Shown here piece after piece: positions 55,856-64,000 of a stretch of 64,000 nucleotides of DNA; position 1 is the stretch's first letter, and each line of letters begins with the position of its first letter. The notes beneath the pieces are model-generated. The model saw only the letters and a program-made list of their open reading frames with translations, was not told the DNA's origin and made no database searches. The stretch spans positions 186,001-250,000 of the forward strand of contig NZ_JACHEE010000006.1 in assembly GCF_014207375.1 (NCBI RefSeq), read 5' to 3'. This DNA comes from Arthrobacter sp. AZCC_0090 (lineage in GTDB: Bacteria; Actinomycetota; Actinomycetes; Actinomycetales; Micrococcaceae). Made by a program: the position numbers and the translations under genes.

Positions 55856-57061
55856 ATGACTAACCACCTTGGCCAGGACGTCCTCGTCGTCGGCGCCTCT
55901 GCCGCGGGCTTGTCGACGGCCGAGGCCCTGCGCCGCGGCGGTCATCGCGGTCGTCTCACGCTGATCGACGCGGAACTGCACCCTCCCTACGACAGGCCGC
56001 CCCTGTCAAAGCAATTCCTCTCGGGTGCGTGGAACGATGCTCGCATCGCGCTCCGGCCGCCGGAGGCGTTGTCTGAACTCGACGCCGACTTCGTGCTCGG
56101 CGAGCGGGCCACCCACCTCGACGTCGCACAGCGCCGGGTGAAAACAAACACCGGCCGCGTCGTCTCGGCCGACTCCGTCGTGATCGCGACCGGTGTCCGC
56201 CCTCGTCGCCTCGCCGGGCAGGAGGCCTTCACCGGAGCGCACGTCCTACGCAGCGTCGACGATGCCCGGCGGTTGCGGGCCGGATTGCGCCCCGGTCGAA
56301 GGCTCGTTGTAGTAGGCAACGGAGTGCTCGGCTCGGAAGTGGCGGCGACTGCCCGCGGCCTCGGACTTTCCGTTTCCCTCGTCGGATCCGCAGAGCAGCC
56401 CATGGGAGGTCAGCTGGGCGATCTAGGCGCCAGCGAACTAGCTGCCGTCCACCGCGCGGCCGGGGTCAACCTCGTCGGCGGACACCATGTCCGATCGCTG
56501 ATTGGTGAGAGCGGCCGGGGTGGCCGGGTGACCGGCGTCGTGCTCGACTCAGGCGAGGTGCTGCCGGCCGACGAAGTAATAGTCGCTATCGGGTCGGAGC
56601 CCGCGACCGACTGGCTGATCGGCAGCGGGCTCGAGCTCGACGACGGCGTGCTCTGCGACTCGCGCTGCCGGGCAGCCGACGGCGTATGGGCCGTGGGCGA
56701 CGTCGCCCGGTGGGAACACCTCGGCCTTGGTGGGACGATCCGGCTTGAGAACCGCACCAACGCGACCGAGCAGGCGATCGCCGTCGCCCGCGACGTGCTC
56801 GGCGACGGTGAGCCGTACCTGCCGGTGCCGTTCTTCTGGACGGACCAATACGGCGTCAAGATCCAGATGTACGGCGCCATACCGCCGGGGGCACGCACCG
56901 AGGTCGTTGACGGCGACCCCGCCGACGGGCGCTTCGTGGCACTCGCCCACGACGACGACCGGCTGGTCGGCGTGCTCGGCTGGGGCATACCTAAGCAGAC
57001 GCGTGTGCGTCGCCAGGAGCTCGCTGAACAGATGGCCGCAAGCGTACCTGCCCTGCGCTGA
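55856..57061 (+). CDS. Ferredoxin reductase (P450-type, FAD/NADH)
   Basis: 401 residues of the putidaredoxin/rhodocoxin reductase family. First FAD fold VLVVGASAAGLSTAEALRRG, substrate contact PPYDRPPLSKQFL, ATGVRPR, NAD fold LVVVGNGVLGSEVAATARGL and the FAD contact VWAVGDVARWEH. C-terminal domain with FFWTDQYGVKIQMYG. It passes electrons from NADH to the ferredoxin encoded at 58400. Twelve bases after the efflux gene. Confidence 0.93.
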   Translation: MTNHLGQDVLVVGASAAGLSTAEALRRGGHRGRLTLIDAELHPPYDRPPLSKQFLSGAWNDARIALRPPEALSELDADFVLGERATHLDVAQRRVKTNTGRVVSADSVVIATGVRPRRLAGQEAFTGAHVLRSVDDARRLRAGLRPGRRLVVVGNGVLGSEVAATARGLGLSVSLVGSAEQPMGGQLGDLGASELAAVHRAAGVNLVGGHHVRSLIGESGRGGRVTGVVLDSGEVLPADEVIVAIGSEPATDWLIGSGLELDDGVLCDSRCRAADGVWAVGDVARWEHLGLGGTIRLENRTNATEQAIAVARDVLGDGEPYLPVPFFWTDQYGVKIQMYGAIPPGARTEVVDGDPADGRFVALAHDDDRLVGVLGWGIPKQTRVRRQELAEQMAASVPALR

Positions 57062-57132
57062 CTGCTTCTCCACCAGCCCTATCCAACAGACCGCTGGGCG
57101 GTTACCCCCGCCCGGCCTACAAGGAGGTACCC

Positions 57133-58353
57133 ATGTCCACCCCCGACAGCACGACTACCGTGATCGGCACTCTCCCGCTCAAGCGGGAGGCGCGGTGCCC
57201 TTTCGACCCGCCGCCCGCCGGACTAAACGCACAGCAAGAACACGCCCTGGCGCGCGTTGAACTCTGGGACGGCAGCACGCCCTGGCTCGTCACCCGCTAC
57301 GCCGAGCAGCGGACTCTCCTATCGGACCCGCGCATCAGCTCCGACATCCGCAACCCCGGCTACCCGAGCCCGGCACCCCGAGGGGAGGGCGGCCGCTCGC
57401 CGCTCAGTTTCATCCTCATGGACGACCCCGAGCACGCCCGGCTGCGCCGCATGGTCACCGCGCCGTTCATGATCAAGCGCATCGAGGCCATGCGGCCGGG
57501 GGTGCAGAAGATCGTCGACGACATGCTCGACGAAATGCTCGCCGGGCCGAAGCCGGTTGACCTCGTCGAGGCGTTCGCACTGCCCGTGCCCTCGCTGGTG
57601 ATCTGCGAGCTGCTCGGGGTACCGTACTCGGACCACGATTTCTTCCAGGCCAACAGCAAGATCTTCGTCAAGCGCGGCGTCAGCGCCGAAGACCGGGGCG
57701 CAGCGATGGGCGCCCTCATGGGCTACCTGCACGGGCTGCTGACGCTCAAGCTCGAGCAGCCGGGCGAGGATGTCTTCACCGATCTCGCCCGCCGCGTCGA
57801 CGCCGGTGACCTCACCGCCGACGACGCCGCCCAGATGGGCGTGCTGCTGCTGATTGCCGGCCACGAGACGACCGCGAACATGATCGCGCTGGGCACGCTC
57901 GCGCTGCTTGAGCACCCTGAACAGCTCGCCCACCTCCGCGATAGCGGAGACCCGGCATTCGTCTCCTCGGCGGTCGAGGAGCTGCTGCGCTACCTGACCA
58001 TCACCCACGACGGGCGCAAGCGCGTTGCCACCGAGGACATCGAGATCGCCGGGGAGACGATCAAGGCCGGCGACGGCGTGATCATAGCGACGGACCTCGG
58101 CAACCGCGACCCGTTGGCGTTCCCCGAGCCCGCCAGCCTCGACCTCGAACGCGACGCCCGCCACCACGTCGCATTCGGCTTCGGCGTGCACCAGTGCCTC
58201 GGCCAGCCCCTGGCCCGCATGGAGCTCCAGGTCGCCTACAGCACGCTCTTCCGCCGGGTGCCCACCCTCGCCCTCGCCACCACGATTGACCAGGTGCCCT
58301 TCAAGCACGACGGCGCGGTGTATGGCGTGTACGAGCTGCCCGTCACCTGGTAA
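57133..58353 (+). CDS. Cytochrome P450 (CYP105-like)
   Basis: 406 residues, soluble. I-helix oxygen-binding LIAGHETTANM, K-helix EELLRY, heme-binding FGFGVHQCLGQPLAR with Cys as iron ligand, and the C-terminal YGVYELPVTW that recalls the CYP105 group of Actinobacteria. Substrate unknown; CYP105 enzymes hydroxylate xenobiotics and secondary metabolites. Start after AAGGAGGTACCC, a near-ideal ribosome-binding site. Confidence 0.94.
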   Translation: MSTPDSTTTVIGTLPLKREARCPFDPPPAGLNAQQEHALARVELWDGSTPWLVTRYAEQRTLLSDPRISSDIRNPGYPSPAPRGEGGRSPLSFILMDDPEHARLRRMVTAPFMIKRIEAMRPGVQKIVDDMLDEMLAGPKPVDLVEAFALPVPSLVICELLGVPYSDHDFFQANSKIFVKRGVSAEDRGAAMGALMGYLHGLLTLKLEQPGEDVFTDLARRVDAGDLTADDAAQMGVLLLIAGHETTANMIALGTLALLEHPEQLAHLRDSGDPAFVSSAVEELLRYLTITHDGRKRVATEDIEIAGETIKAGDGVIIATDLGNRDPLAFPEPASLDLERDARHHVAFGFGVHQCLGQPLARMELQVAYSTLFRRVPTLALATTIDQVPFKHDGAVYGVYELPVTW

Positions 58354-58399
58354 CCGCCCGCCCCACCCCCAGTCCAACGATCTTGAGAAGGAGAAAAAC

Positions 58400-58594
58400 A
58401 TGAAAATTACCCTCGACCAGGACAAGTGCGTCGCCTCGGGCCAGTGCGTCACGGCCGCCGACTCGGTTTTCGATCAGCGAGACGAGGATGGTATCGCCGT
58501 GCTGCTGGACGCGGAACCAAGCCCGGAGCGCGAGGCCGAGGTACGCCAGGCCGCCGCTGTCTGCCCGGTCCTCGCGATCCGGATCCAAAGCTGA
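58400..58594 (+). CDS. 3Fe-4S ferredoxin
   Basis: 64 residues: CVASGQCVTAADSVF and a final VCPVLAIRIQS. The CxxxxxCx(n)CP pattern lacks the fourth Cys, typical of 3Fe-4S ferredoxins that serve P450s. ATG 58400 follows GAGAAGGAG. Completes a three-component electron chain with the preceding two genes. Confidence 0.92.
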   Translation: MKITLDQDKCVASGQCVTAADSVFDQRDEDGIAVLLDAEPSPEREAEVRQAAAVCPVLAIRIQS

Positions 58595-58703
58595 CGCAAC
58601 CCGACCGCCGGTCAAGCTGTTCAACGAGCCTCGATCAGGCCTTTCGTGATCGGGGCTCTGGGCTGCATGGAGAGCGACCTTTTTCGTGATGAGACACTGG
58701 GCT

Positions 58704-59324
58704 CTATGACCGCAACCCTTCATTGTTCTGCTGAATACTTGCGATCAGGATGGCTCGCGCCGCGGTCCGGGCTTCTTCCACCGGCCAGGCGAAGGTCCTC
58801 ATTCCAAGGGTGACGAGGGCGCCCTCGAAGAGCAGCATCATGGTTCGGCCTGTCGCGGTCGGATCCGGACAGCCGCACTGGGCGCAGAGGTCGGTGAACA
58901 GATTCAGCATCCAGGCCTTTTGGCCGGAGACTTCGGGAAAGACGAAGTGCCCATCGGCCTCGGGAGCGGTCTCGGCGCGCGCGTTTATAGCGCTACAGCC
59001 CTTCGATCCGTGCACCCGGTACCACAAGGCGGCAGCGTCGAACACGCTGAGTACCCGGTCCACACCGGGTTGAGGGGCCTTGTCCAGGTGCTCATTGAGG
59101 ACCTTGCGCCACTTTTCCTCACGTTGCCTGAGGTAGGCCACCACGAGCGACTCCTTCGAGCCGAAACGGTCGTAAAGGGTCCTCTTCGTCACACCGGCGG
59201 CCTCTGCGATGGTGTCCACGCCGACGGCGTGAATGCCGCGTTCGTAGAACAAAGTCGAAGCGACGTCGAGGATGCGCTGGGCCCGCGGCGTCAAGGTAGC
59301 CAGGTCCGGAACGTGAATCTGCAT
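58704..59324 (-). CDS. TetR family regulator, divergent from EamA transporter
   Basis: 206 residues. Helix-turn-helix RILDVASTLFYERGIHAVGV then DTIAEAAGVTKRTLYDRFGS and KESLVVAYL; C-terminal domain of the TetR_C type (CSAINARAETAPEADG). Start ATG 59324. The intergenic operator repeats overlap both promoters, so it probably represses itself and the transporter. Confidence 0.92.
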   Translation of the reverse strand: MQIHVPDLATLTPRAQRILDVASTLFYERGIHAVGVDTIAEAAGVTKRTLYDRFGSKESLVVAYLRQREEKWRKVLNEHLDKAPQPGVDRVLSVFDAAALWYRVHGSKGCSAINARAETAPEADGHFVFPEVSGQKAWMLNLFTDLCAQCGCPDPTATGRTMMLLFEGALVTLGMRTFAWPVEEARTAARAILIASIQQNNEGLRS

Positions 59325-59332
59325 AACGCTAC

Positions 59333-59373
59333 TTTACAGCCCTGTATAGATGATGGTTTACAAGTCTGTATAG
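59333..59373. promoter_or_regulatory. Double TetR operator
   Basis: Two 17-bp direct repeats TTTACAGCCCTGTATAG (59333-59349) and TTTACAAGTCTGTATAG (59357-59373), each an imperfect palindrome, with 24 bases between their starts. A further CTATACAG half-site lies at 59385-59392. Confidence 0.6.
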
Positions 59374-59380
59374 TCGAAGG

Positions 59381-60367
59381 GTGACTATACAGATCGGTGT
59401 ACTTCGGAAGACGGGCCTAATGCTCGCCTCGACGGCCTTCGTCCTGGCTTGGAGTTCGGGGTTCCTGGTGGCCAAAATCGGCACCTTCGACGCCTCCATC
59501 CTGACGCTGCTGGTGTGGCGGTTCGTTCCGCTCGCCTTGGCCCTGCTCGTGATTTCGTGGGCGAGAGGCGATCTTCGCAGCGTCTCGTTTGCCGACCTTC
59601 GGCGGCAGTCCGCGATCGGGCTTCTCGGGCAGTTAGGATACTGCGTCTCCGTGTACGCCGCGATTGTGATGGGAGTCGCCAGCGGCACCACGGCGCTCAT
59701 TGATGCGGTCCAGCCGATCCTCGTCGCCACCCTTGTCGGGCCGATACTGGGCCTGCACGTCCGATGGTCGCAGTGGCTCGGATTGCTGATCGGCGCGGCC
59801 GGCGTACTTCTCGTCGTCGGCTCCCAATCGGCCATGGTCGTCTCGGGTGTCACGGCCTATGTGTTCCCGGTGCTCGCCATGGTGTGCCTTATCGTCGGAA
59901 CGTTTATCGATCGACGGGCACCTTCCCGGCTGCCGGTGCTGACCACGCTGACGGTCCAGGTATCGGTAACCGCGTTCGCGCTCATACTGGTCGCGGTGTC
60001 GACGAACACTTTCGTGCCGCCGGCTGCCGCGGAGTTCTGGGCGGTCGTTTCCTTCGCCGCTTTGATTCCCACCGTCGTCGGGTACGGCCTCTACTGGTGG
60101 CTCCTGCGGCGCGTAGGCGTCACGACCCTCAACGCGCTGCTCTTCCTCGTCGCTCCGGCCACCGCGGTCGCCGGAACACTGATGTTCGCGGAGCCCTTCA
60201 CCCTGGCGACGGGCGCCGGGTTCGCTGCTTGCGCCGCCGGAGTGTCCCTGGTCTTGGTCAGCGAGGCCCGCTCGCAGCCTGCCGCCGCCCGGGCCAACGC
60301 TTCAGCAACGCCCATTACCGCGGCGGGCGAACCGGCGCGGGCCGGTGCGCGTGGGCCCCTCGCATGA
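59381..60367 (+). CDS. EamA/DMT family transporter
   Basis: 328 residues with ten hydrophobic segments in two EamA repeats (LASTAFVLAWSSGFLVAKIG at the start; VVGYGLYWWLLRRVGVTTLN and LNALLFLVAPATAVAGTLMF in the second). Likely exports a metabolite or drug. GTG 59381 gives the longest frame, but it falls beside the operator; ATG 59420, after GGAAGACGGG, is also possible and starts right at the first helix. Confidence 0.88.
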   Translation: MTIQIGVLRKTGLMLASTAFVLAWSSGFLVAKIGTFDASILTLLVWRFVPLALALLVISWARGDLRSVSFADLRRQSAIGLLGQLGYCVSVYAAIVMGVASGTTALIDAVQPILVATLVGPILGLHVRWSQWLGLLIGAAGVLLVVGSQSAMVVSGVTAYVFPVLAMVCLIVGTFIDRRAPSRLPVLTTLTVQVSVTAFALILVAVSTNTFVPPAAAEFWAVVSFAALIPTVVGYGLYWWLLRRVGVTTLNALLFLVAPATAVAGTLMFAEPFTLATGAGFAACAAGVSLVLVSEARSQPAAARANASATPITAAGEPARAGARGPLA

Positions 60368-60419
60368 CTCTCCGACGACGGTCCTTGACCCCGACCCGGA
60401 CTTCCGGCGCACGGTCGAA

Positions 60420-61412
60420 CTAGGCTGTCTCGCCTTCGATGAGAGTGAACATACTCGGCAAGGGATCATTTGGCTCCGCCGCGCTGCCTTCCAATTGTTC
60501 GCGGAGTTCGGCAATGAGTGTGGCGATGAAGTTGCGCATGTTCACGTGTACTGTCGTCAAGCGCGGGGACCAAAGCTGACCAGCGACGGTGTCATCCACT
60601 CCGATCACCGCAAGTTCGCCGGGGACGGCAATCCCGAGTTCACGTGCTCCAGCAAGCAGGGTCAGGGCGACTTCGTCGTTGTAACAGGCGGCCAACGCGT
60701 GGTCTCGGCGGGCGAACATCTGGCCGATCGCACGTTTGCCACCTTCGAGGTCGAGCCTGACCTGGACCGTGTGAGGTGGCTCAAGGTCCTTCTCGGCACA
60801 ATACGCCTGCAGCGCGCCGAGGCGTTCCCGGCTGAAGGGTTCAGGCCGGTCGTCAGTTGTCTCGGCGTACCAGATAGGTCGTTCGCCGTTGCGCCGCAGG
60901 GTCTCGGCGTGGAGCCTGCCGATGCCGGGATCACTCGCGACGACGGTGGAGTCGGTGACACTGGGCACCACGATGATCCCGCGGTGGGTGAGGACGGCCG
61001 CGTCCGTCGTGGTGAGCACGCCGAAGTTGAGGACGACGAAGGGGCGCAGCCGCAGGAGCGCGTCGATCGTTACTTGCGACGTCGCGCTCGCGACACGGAC
61101 CACGACGTTCCCGCCGAAGGGTCGCGTCTGCGCAGCAACCTCGTCGACCGAGTCCTGGAGGTGACTTCCGAATCGGGTGTCCGGAGCAAGGACCACGATG
61201 GTGTCGCTCTGGCCCTTCCGGAGCGACCTCGCGGCTCCGGAAGGCCGGTAATTCAGTTTGGTGGCGGCATCGAACACGCGCAGTCGGGTCGCCTCGGGGA
61301 ATGCCCCGTCGTCCCCATTCAGGATGCGGCTGACCGTCCCCCGCGAGACACCCGCGAGCTTGGCGACGTCTGTGCTGGTCGCTGGCCGCGCAAGCTCTTG
61401 GGTAGTGGACAC
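60420..61412 (-). CDS. LacI family transcriptional regulator (chromosomal module)
   Basis: 330 residues. TSTDVAKLAGVSRGTVSRIL and LNYRPSGAARSLRKGQ form the DNA-binding head and hinge; the effector domain ends in VIGVDDTVAGQLWSPRLTTV. GTG start at 61412. Divergent from an MFS gene that precedes a GH2 gene, so it likely controls both. Confidence 0.92.
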   Translation of the reverse strand: MSTTQELARPATSTDVAKLAGVSRGTVSRILNGDDGAFPEATRLRVFDAATKLNYRPSGAARSLRKGQSDTIVVLAPDTRFGSHLQDSVDEVAAQTRPFGGNVVVRVASATSQVTIDALLRLRPFVVLNFGVLTTTDAAVLTHRGIIVVPSVTDSTVVASDPGIGRLHAETLRRNGERPIWYAETTDDRPEPFSRERLGALQAYCAEKDLEPPHTVQVRLDLEGGKRAIGQMFARRDHALAACYNDEVALTLLAGARELGIAVPGELAVIGVDDTVAGQLWSPRLTTVHVNMRNFIATLIAELREQLEGSAAEPNDPLPSMFTLIEGETA

Positions 61413-61555
61413 CCACCGATTGTCGCACGTCGCCGCTGAACAGACCAGTCAAGCTAGTAACACGAGATACTTTCGACTGCGTCCTCCATCCGACACCAAA
61501 AACCTAAGCAAATACGGGTACTTGCGATGTTGAAGAACTTGCCTCATACTCGATT

Positions 61556-61573
61556 TAGTGTCACGTGAAACTA
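61556..61573. promoter_or_regulatory. LacI-type operator before the second MFS gene
   Basis: TAGTGTCACGTGAAACTA: arms TAGT/ACTA around the perfect palindrome TCACGTGA with a central CG, 61 bases before the MFS start. Different from the ATTCACACGTGTGAAT site of the transposon module. Confidence 0.55.
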
Positions 61574-61633
61574 GCGTTGCGGTTAGCACCCGCGGCGCCT
61601 ATGACCACCCGCGATCAAAACAACGGAGTTTTC

Positions 61634-63025
61634 ATGCCATCCATCAAAGACCCCACCACGCGGGGTACCGTTCCCGCCGCTTACTTGGCGGAAGAAGTCC
61701 CGACAGGGCAGCCCGTGATTCTGGCCGCCGGCGCCGCCGAGATCAGCGAAAGCCTCGCTGAGCCCAAATTGGCGCGGATGACCGTCCGCCAACTGCTCCC
61801 GATCTTCATCACGACCTTCACGCTGTTCGTGGCGTTCATCGCCCCGATCTCGTATTCACTCGCCGTGCGCATCGCCCAGATCGATCCTGCGGTGAAGGAC
61901 GCCATGCTGCCCCTGGCGATCGGCATTCCAGGCCTCGTCGTCGTCCTGTTCAACCCATTGGTCGGCATGCTGAGCGACCGCACGAAGTCGAGATTCGGTC
62001 GTCGTCGTCCGTGGATGCTCGCGGGCTCCGTCGTCAGCATTGTCGGCGCGGTCTTCGTCGGCGTCGCGCCCTCCGTAACCGCGATCATCGTTGGTTGGTG
62101 CATCGCGTTCGTCGGTTACTCGGTATCGGCGTCGATGATCACCGCATACTTTGGCGACCGACTGCCCGAGTCGCAGCGCGGAAAGGTGATGGGCATCAAC
62201 GGTGCTCTTACGAACATCGCCCCGATCTTCGGTTTCGCGCTCGCGGCGGCGTTCACCACGATGCCGGTCGCGATGTTCCTTGTGCCGGGCGGACTCGCGT
62301 TCCTTGGCGGGTTGCTGTTCGTGGTGCTGGCCAAGGACCAGAAGTTCACCGGGCCCGCCCGGGAGTTCGATGTGAAGGCGCTCCTGAGGGGCTTCTACTT
62401 CAATCCTCGCAAGTACCCTAACCTGGGATGGGTGTGGCTCAGCCGCGCGTTCGTGTTCGTGGCACTGTCCTTCCTCAGCCTCTACACGGTCTATCTGCTC
62501 AGCGCCCGGCTCGGCATGAGTGCCGCTGAGATCGGCGCCCTGTCCGCGACACTGGGCCTTGGCGGGGTTGTCTGCGGGATCGTAGGCGCGGTCGGATCCG
62601 GCTGGCTCTCGGACAAGCTCCGGTCCCGCAAGCCGTTCCTGATCGTCAGCGCTCTCCTGCTGGCGGTCGCAATGGTGCTAATCGCGACCGCGTCGAGCCT
62701 TCCGATGTACATCGTCGCCAACCTGCTGAGCTCTCTCTCCATCGGGGTGTACGGCGCCGTGGATCAGGCCCTTGCGCTCGATGTGATTCCTCATCAGGAG
62801 GACCAGAACGGCCGCTATCTGGCGATCTTCGGCCTGGGCTCGGCTATCCCACAGGCGATCGGACCATTCTTCGCGGGCATCATCCTCGCTGTCTTCGGCG
62901 GTGAGTACGGCTGGGTTTACGCCATCGGCGGTGTCTTCGCCGTCGCGGGCGCCCTCGCGATCATCCCGATCAGTATCGGCAAGCGCGCGCAGCTTCAGAC
63001 CGCCAGCACCCAAGTGCTGCGCTGA
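61634..63025 (+). CDS. MFS sugar transporter (chromosomal module)
   Basis: 463 residues, 12 hydrophobic segments. GMLSDRTKSRFGRRRPWML between helices 2 and 3 is the GPH/SLC45-like motif, and GWLSDKLRSRKPFL lies in the second half. Functional counterpart of the transposon's MFS protein. ATG 61634 follows ACGGAG; the frame is open to 61565. Confidence 0.9.
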   Translation: MPSIKDPTTRGTVPAAYLAEEVPTGQPVILAAGAAEISESLAEPKLARMTVRQLLPIFITTFTLFVAFIAPISYSLAVRIAQIDPAVKDAMLPLAIGIPGLVVVLFNPLVGMLSDRTKSRFGRRRPWMLAGSVVSIVGAVFVGVAPSVTAIIVGWCIAFVGYSVSASMITAYFGDRLPESQRGKVMGINGALTNIAPIFGFALAAAFTTMPVAMFLVPGGLAFLGGLLFVVLAKDQKFTGPAREFDVKALLRGFYFNPRKYPNLGWVWLSRAFVFVALSFLSLYTVYLLSARLGMSAAEIGALSATLGLGGVVCGIVGAVGSGWLSDKLRSRKPFLIVSALLLAVAMVLIATASSLPMYIVANLLSSLSIGVYGAVDQALALDVIPHQEDQNGRYLAIFGLGSAIPQAIGPFFAGIILAVFGGEYGWVYAIGGVFAVAGALAIIPISIGKRAQLQTASTQVLR

Positions 63026-63204
63026 CGGAAGTCTGCAACCCGGGGCCGGCGCGACGTTCGCTCCACCGGCCGGAACGTCGGCCCCGCTTCACCATTACAC
63101 CAACCGCAAGCAGAAAATCCGTGCGGCCCCCTACTTCGGAGAGTAAACGACTTGGTCGGCGACTGGCTGAGGAGGCGGGGCAGGATCCATAGCAAGGAGA
63201 ATCC

Positions 63205-64000
63205 ATGACCACCCGCTCGTTTAATGACGGCTGGACGGTGGGGCCCAAGACCAGCATTTACGCGGCCCTTCAGGGCGCAGCTCAGGCCCATGAGACCGTC
63301 ACGCTCCCGCACGATGCTCTTTTTGCGCTCGAACGGTCGGCGGAGCAGGGCGAGGGCGCGCACACAGGCTACTTCCCGAGCGCTGCCTTCGAGTATGCCA
63401 AGACCTTCGACGTGCCCGGGGAGTACCGTGGCAAACGGGTCACCTTGGAGTTCCAGGGCGCATATCGTGACGCTGTCGTCTTCGTGAATGACGTCTTCGC
63501 CGCCCAGCGTCCCAATGGATACTCGACTTTCTTCGTCCCCCTCGACCCATACCTGAAGTACGGCGAACCAAACACGGTCCGCGTCGAGGTTCGCGCACAC
63601 CAGGATTCGCGTTGGTACACCGGCGCAGGGCTCTACCGGGACACGAGGCTCATCGTGACGGAACTGGTCCACATCACGCCGAACGGCGTGCGGATCACGA
63701 CGCCGGACGTCGACGGCGAACGCGCCGTCGTCGAAGTCGCCACCTCCTTGCACAACGAGAGCCTCGAGACGAAAACCGTCACCATCCGTACTGAGCTGCG
63801 CGATCCCGACGGCATCCCAGTCGCCTCAGACGCGGCACCGGTCACGCTCCGCTCAGGCGAGACGGCGGCCGTCCGCCAACGTCTCTACGTGAAGGAATCT
63901 CAACTTTGGGATACGGAAATCCCGGCGCTCTACATGGCGCACACCTCAGTCGACGACGTCGCAGCTGTCGTTGACGAAACTCGGACGACCTTCGGCATCC
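63205..64000 (+). CDS. Glycoside hydrolase family 2 enzyme, 5' part
   Basis: 265 codons, running off the window. SFNDGWTVGPKTSIYAALQ, VTLPHDALFALERSAEQG, WYTGAGLYRDTRLIVTELVH and VDETRTTFGI are the sugar-binding and immunoglobulin-like domains of GH2; the catalytic barrel is beyond the edge. It aligns from end to end with the first 270 residues of the transposon-borne GH2 protein, so the two are paralogues. ATG 63205 follows AAGGAG. Confidence 0.9.
   Translation, partial: MTTRSFNDGWTVGPKTSIYAALQGAAQAHETVTLPHDALFALERSAEQGEGAHTGYFPSAAFEYAKTFDVPGEYRGKRVTLEFQGAYRDAVVFVNDVFAAQRPNGYSTFFVPLDPYLKYGEPNTVRVEVRAHQDSRWYTGAGLYRDTRLIVTELVHITPNGVRITTPDVDGERAVVEVATSLHNESLETKTVTIRTELRDPDGIPVASDAAPVTLRSGETAAVRQRLYVKESQLWDTEIPALYMAHTSVDDVAAVVDETRTTFGI

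Noticed and set aside
1..64000. CRISPR array or replication origin
   Set aside because: I saw no regularly spaced repeats, cas genes, DnaA-box cluster or dnaA/parAB genes.

Overview
The window looks like chromosome from a high-GC actinobacterium of the Arthrobacter/Paenarthrobacter type (Micrococcaceae). This rests on the gene order trpC-trpB-trpA-lgt-gltB-gltD-pyk followed by a convergent ANTAR response regulator, on actinobacterial protein features, and on GC-rich codon use. No database search was possible; family calls come from motifs read in the translations.

Layout. (1) 1-13.1 kb is conserved housekeeping DNA: the end of trpC, trpB, trpA, lgt, gltB, gltD, pyk, a pdtaR-like regulator and a tRNA-Leu(CAA). 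(2) From the tRNA onward the content is accessory. It holds a frameshifted DUF998 membrane protein gene, decayed small ORFs, and a tightly overlapping three-gene operon (TIGR04255 protein, Xre/ParS-type DNA-binding protein, and an unrecognised protein with a SQTCDI motif). (3) 18.2-23.2 kb carries a GMC oxidoreductase and a polar amino-acid ABC transporter. (4) 23,688-32,253 is, by my reading, one 8,566-bp transposon. It has TG...CA ends, 24-bp imperfect terminal inverted repeats, a second internal binding-site-like repeat at the same offset (37 nt) from each end, and a perfect 9-bp target duplication (GCTCCAGGT). It sits in a second, minus-strand copy of the GMC oxidoreductase gene, and joining the two flanks restores the gene sequence across the insertion point. 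Its transposition genes (TniA/TniB type) are decayed; its cargo is a carbohydrate module (GH2 glycosidase, LacI regulator, MFS transporter, alpha/beta hydrolase). (5) 32.5-38.3 kb has a PucR regulator, a truncated pruA, an Old-Yellow-Enzyme/FAD demethylase-like oxidoreductase, a GlcG/HbpS protein and an Ldh2-family reductase. (6) 38.6-40.6 kb is a wrecked tyrosine recombinase. (7) 40.7-50.6 kb is a catabolic cluster: GntR plus a soluble Cache-domain protein, a second ABC transporter, then a proline-racemase-family epimerase, a flavin amine oxidase, a DapA-family aldolase/deaminase and an aldehyde dehydrogenase. (8) 51.2-60.4 kb has a glycogen-debranching-like enzyme, a TetR/efflux pair, a complete class-I cytochrome P450 set (reductase, P450, 3Fe-4S ferredoxin) and a TetR/EamA pair. 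(9) 60.4 kb to the end is a second LacI-MFS-GH2 module, a counterpart of the transposon cargo; its GH2 gene runs off the edge.

How it may work together. The ABC transporters, epimerase, oxidoreductases, DapA-like enzyme and aldehyde dehydrogenase fit uptake and breakdown of a proline-like compound such as a hydroxyproline or an N-methylated or betaine form; this is inference. A palindrome near TTTCGANNNTTGTCGAAA, with a second shared element (CGTACGATCGA-like) about 65 bp further on, lies before the intact GMC gene, the interrupted GMC copy and the OYE-type gene. This suggests one regulon, perhaps under the adjacent PucR protein. Most promising for follow-up are the 9-bp-TSD transposon with sugar cargo, this shared promoter module, and the three-gene TIGR04255/Xre operon.
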